A DNA stretch of 34,325 nucleotides from an uncultured Schlesneria sp. (GTDB taxonomy: Bacteria; Planctomycetota; Planctomycetia; Planctomycetales; Planctomycetaceae): NCBI GenBank assembly GCA_903911795.1, contig CAIWEX010000552.1:1-34325 (forward strand). Reading direction: 5' to 3'. Each line of letters starts with the position of its first letter. Position 1 is the stretch's first letter. Positions 32,442 to 34,325 of the stretch are shown in pieces. The translations under genes and the position numbers were made by a program. Below the pieces are notes generated by a model. It ran no database searches. It saw only the letters and a list, made by a program, of their open reading frames with translations, and was not told where the DNA came from.

Positions 32442-32783
32442 TCAGTTACTTGGAACTGGAGCCTCGACTGGAGCCGGTGCCGGTGCCGTCACTGGTGCCA
32501 TTGGCGCAACGGGAGCATTGGCGGCATTTGGCGAATTGTTGTAGTAAGTCGCCTGATTGGTTGAGGCATTGCAGCACGGTTGATTGACGGCCACATTGCA
32601 ACCCTGCTGGGTTCCACAGCCAGTATTTCGTTGCCAACCGTTGTTGCAGTTGTTGTAGCCGCGGTTGTTGTTCTGGAAGCAACAACGATTTCGGACACGA
32701 CCGCAATGTCGTGCTTCGGCGTCGTTGGTCCCAACAGCAAACGCGACGAGTACAGCAGCCAGCGAGATCAATTTACGAGTCAT
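32442..32783 (-). CDS. Secreted Cys/Asn-rich small protein
   Basis: A 113-residue protein with a signal peptide (1-24, ending DAEA). The mature protein contains eight Cys between about 27 and 72, including CC pairs (NRCCFQ, QPCCNA), among Asn/Gln-rich spacers (NNNRGYNNCNN), and then a Pro/Ala/Val-rich tail repeating AP-V. No family recognised. The Cys pattern suggests disulfides or metal binding. AGGGG 8 nt before the ATG supports the start. Confidence 0.75.
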   Translation of the reverse strand: MTRKLISLAAVLVAFAVGTNDAEARHCGRVRNRCCFQNNNRGYNNCNNGWQRNTGCGTQQGCNVAVNQPCCNASTNQATYYNNSPNAANAPVAPMAPVTAPAPAPVEAPVPSN

Positions 32784-32886
32784 TCAGACTACCCCTTTGA
32801 AACGAAACTCAAACAGGACCAGATCGGTCCAGAACTCCTGCGAGGAACAGTCCTCCAGGAAAGTGCATGTAAATTGGCAGCGTCAG

Positions 32887-33051
32887 CTACAGTGAAGTGC
32901 GACGACCTGAAATTAGCGAGACCAAGAACAGGACGAGGAACACCACGAACAAGACGTGTGCGATCCAGGCAGCTTCGCCCGCGATTCCGCCAAATCCCAA
33001 CACGCCTGCCGCCAGCGCGATCAGCAGGAAGGTGATTGCCCACGATAACAT
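32887..33051 (-). CDS. DUF1328 (YtjA-like) small membrane protein
   Basis: A 54-residue protein. [20 protein letters not shown] begins the first membrane helix, [17 protein letters not shown] is the family signature, and a short basic tail (SGRRTSL) follows. DUF1328 proteins of this length are widespread, stress-linked and of unknown function. AAGGGGAA precedes the ATG at 33051. It lies 72 bp downstream of the BON gene on the same strand. Confidence 0.92.
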   Translation of the reverse strand: MLSWAITFLLIALAAGVLGFGGIAGEAAWIAHVLFVVFLVLFLVSLISGRRTSL

Positions 33052-33123
33052 TGCTATTCCCCTTGAAATGTCGTTTTAAAACGTCGCCCGGAAACTCGGT
33101 ATTGCGTTTCGAGACCTGTTCAA

Positions 33124-33396
33124 TCAGGTACTCAAAAGAGAGTCTTTTGCGTGGACTTCGATATCATTGAAAGCAACTGTCAGCCCCGTGACCTCTGCAG
33201 CGACTTCTTGTGCCATCTGCTTTCCGTAGTAGGTTCCGACACGACCTCGCAGAATCAGGCCATCGCGTTGCATAGCAACGTCAATGTCGCGCATCTGTCC
33301 ACCAAATCTGGCCTTCAATCGGGTGACGACAAGCCGCACCAATTCATTGCCGTGTGATGTCAATTTGAGCGTTGGAATTCCGGGATTCTGGCTCAC
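33124..33396 (-). CDS. BON domain protein
   Basis: A 90-residue single BON domain. ELVRLVVTRLKARFGGQMRD forms the helix, and DVAMQRDGLILRGRVGTYYG and VTGLTVAFNDIEV form the beta-alpha-beta core with the conserved Gly. BON domains bind phospholipid or membrane surfaces (OsmY, Kbp). There is no signal peptide. The reading frame extends to 33519, but that extension runs through an intrinsic terminator hairpin, so I place the start at GTG 33396 with GGA 8 nt upstream. Only 44 bp separate this start from the terminator T-tract, so the gene either has a very short promoter region or is read through from upstream. Confidence 0.8.
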   Translation of the reverse strand: MSQNPGIPTLKLTSHGNELVRLVVTRLKARFGGQMRDIDVAMQRDGLILRGRVGTYYGKQMAQEVAAEVTGLTVAFNDIEVHAKDSLLST

Positions 33397-33440
33397 TTTG
33401 TCGATCCATCTGTGTCTTGCCGGAACGGCGGAGACGACTG

Positions 33441-33498
33441 AAAAAATAAAAAAGCCGACGCGTCGAAGTTCCCCGCAAGGAATTCGTCGCGTCGGCTT
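33441..33498 (-). terminator. Intrinsic terminator T1 (minus strand), unit 1
   Basis: AAGCCGACGCG (33452-33462) pairs perfectly with CGCGTCGGCTT (33488-33498). The stem continues (CGAA-TTCC with GGAATTCG) to a 6-nt loop at 33473-33478, with one bulged base. Read on the minus strand it ends in a T-rich tract (33441-33453). This is a textbook Rho-independent terminator ending 44 bp before the BON start. Confidence 0.8.
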
Positions 33499-33508
33499 AC
33501 TTGATAAC

Positions 33509-33537
33509 GAGCCTTCCAATATTCGATTGGAATGCTC
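33509..33537 (-). other. Hairpin b of unit 1
   Basis: GAGC (33509-33512) and TTCCAAT (33514-33520) pair with ATTGGAA (33526-33532) and GCTC (33534-33537), leaving a 5-nt loop. It lies 11 nt from the terminator hairpin. The equivalent hairpin of unit 2 keeps the structure with a different stem sequence. Confidence 0.65.
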
Positions 33538-33570
33538 TTTACAGAGTCATCCGAGATCCATCATCACAAC

Positions 33571-33620
33571 AAAAAAGCCGACGCGTTTGAACACCATGAG
33601 GCATTCCACCACGTCGGCTT
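33571..33620 (-). terminator. Intrinsic terminator T2 (minus strand), unit 2
   Basis: AAGCCGACG (33575-33583) pairs with CGTCGGCTT (33612-33620). The next pair is C-A on the plus strand, which becomes G-U in the minus-strand RNA, so the structure favours the minus strand. It ends in a six-T tract (complement of 33571-33576). The outer stem equals T1, but the inner stem and loop differ. Confidence 0.75.
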
Positions 33621-33636
33621 ACTTTTTAATGAGCCC

Positions 33637-33651
33637 CCTCGTGATTCGAGG
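33637..33651 (-). other. Hairpin b of unit 2
   Basis: CCTCG (33637-33641) and CGAGG (33647-33651) around TGATT. It occupies the same position relative to T2 as hairpin b of unit 1 relative to T1, after the shared GAGCC, but its stem sequence is different. Confidence 0.6.
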
Positions 33652-33895
33652 ATGCCCTTAACTGGTCTTCCGATGTTGTCAGAGGCCAAGTCTTATGACT
33701 CAATTTCTCCAACGGATTCAAGCTTACGCCCCTTGATTCGGAATATCAAGGTGCTTGGCTCGATAATCTCAATTTCCCACCTTTGGAACGAAACTTCCTA
33801 TAGAATGCGGGAAGAAGGATTTCATTGGCTGCACGTTGAATCATCCCGTTACACTCGACGGGGATTGCAGGTGTGTTGAGTAAAGCGAGGTTGCG

Positions 33896-34276
33896 ATGAA
33901 GACCCAAGGTGAGATGGAAGCAGCGATCTGCCAGGGAATGGCGAGATTCGAACAGGAATACATGGGCCGCGGGCCAAAGGATATTCAGGCTCATCTGCTT
34001 GGTGATATGCTGGTCGTGCGGTTGCATGGAGTTCTGACGGCCGCAGAACAGCAATTGGTGAAAACGCACCTTCCGGAAAAAGGCCGAGACCTGCTGAAAG
34101 AGGTGCGAACTCAATTGGTCGAAATCGCCAGGCCTGTTCTGGAGACGATGGTACGCGATGCAACAGGCGTCGGAGTTGTCAGTTTGCATCACGACATCAG
34201 CACCTCCACGGGCGAGGAAATCGTCATGTTTACGCTCGCTGAGCTGCCAGAACTCCGCGAAAAACGAGGGCGATAG
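33896..34276 (+). CDS. DUF2294 domain protein
   Basis: A 126-residue protein of the DUF2294 family: KTQGEMEAAICQGMARFEQE, YMGRGPKDIQAHLLGDMLVVRL, GVLTAAEQQLVKT, LVEIARPVLETMV and VGVVSLHHDISTSTGEEIVMF cover the whole family profile. Such proteins are small and cytoplasmic, without known function, and often occur near stress or envelope genes. It is divergent from the rest of the island. The ATG at 33896 is preceded by GCGAGG, a good ribosome-binding site. Confidence 0.9.
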   Translation: MKTQGEMEAAICQGMARFEQEYMGRGPKDIQAHLLGDMLVVRLHGVLTAAEQQLVKTHLPEKGRDLLKEVRTQLVEIARPVLETMVRDATGVGVVSLHHDISTSTGEEIVMFTLAELPELREKRGR

Positions 34277-34325
34277 CTTCTGCCCCGCGCAAAATCGTGA
34301 TCGGCGCGGGTCTCCCGACCCCGCC

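Larger units (their letters stand above)
33397..33895. other. 499-bp divergent region with two tandem structured units
   Basis: Between the minus-strand BON gene and the plus-strand DUF2294 gene. It contains tandem units with a period of 123 bp (33441-33566 and about 33567-33690), each with two hairpins (listed separately). From about 33690 to 33895 nothing is recognised apart from a possible but unpaired -10 box (TATAGA, near 33797). Confidence 0.6.

Noticed and set aside
33397-33519. Longer N-terminus for the BON protein
   Set aside because: It runs through the hairpin and T-tract of an intrinsic terminator, so translation from there is unlikely.
33441-33663. CRISPR array
   Set aside because: Only two units, 123 bp apart, with internal hairpins and T-tracts and no spacer pattern or cas genes.

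Overview
The window looks like chromosomal DNA of a planctomycete, probably of the Planctomycetaceae/Schlesneria type. This is inferred from gene content and not from a marker gene. The signs are a formylglycine sulfatase, a Ser/Thr kinase with an unusual C-terminal domain, an SMP-30 protein, a DUF255 lipoprotein, a lipid A locus of the order ompH-lpxC-lpxA-Gfo/Idh, many small lipoproteins and many palindromic intergenic repeats. No rRNA, tRNA, CRISPR array, transposase or integrase was recognised.

Layout. Bases 1-641 hold the N-terminal part of a sulfatase (minus). Bases 1086-1430 encode a CsaA-like tRNA-binding-fold protein. Bases 2009-6230 (plus) hold a 2OG-Fe(II) oxygenase-like protein, an uncharacterised protein with a macro/PARG-like C-terminus, a trans-aconitate methyltransferase-like protein joined to it by an ATGA overlap, and a GT4 glycosyltransferase. 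A DUF2513 gene (6403-6774) lies between two copies of the 3' end of the pyruvate kinase gene. Bases 7023-11107 (minus) hold a DUF255-thioredoxin lipoprotein fused to a DsbD-alpha-like domain, followed by pyruvate kinase. Next comes a secreted SMP-30 protein (11652-12701). The outer-membrane/lipid A block ompH-lpxC-lpxA-Gfo/Idh spans 13031-16739 (minus). A plus-strand regulatory and repair block follows (17162-21329): STAS protein, kinase with a degenerate receiver, NAD(P)H-hydrate epimerase, and two lipoproteins.

From 21439 to 34276 the window is an envelope/general-stress island, nearly all on the minus strand. It holds a YflT-like protein, DUF3309, a GH13 branching-type enzyme, CsbD, a DUF883-like protein, a bacterioferritin-like protein, DUF1328, a BON-domain protein and, divergently, DUF2294. 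It also holds several small lipoproteins or secreted proteins. Within it, three genes carry four copies of one small domain (HDG...HSH...CDG-x2-C...KIRVT) that I cannot assign to a named family. The BON gene is preceded by two tandem 123-bp units; on the minus strand each contains a small hairpin followed by a textbook intrinsic terminator.

Spaces between genes are rich in imperfect palindromes, some present in two copies. The most promising novelties are the repeated HSH/CDGxxC domain family, the tandem terminator/structured-RNA units before the BON gene, the macro/PARG-like gene coupled to a methyltransferase, and the duplicated pyk end flanking DUF2513. Start codons were often moved inward from the longest reading frame because a Shine-Dalgarno sequence, signal peptide or family alignment supports the inner start.
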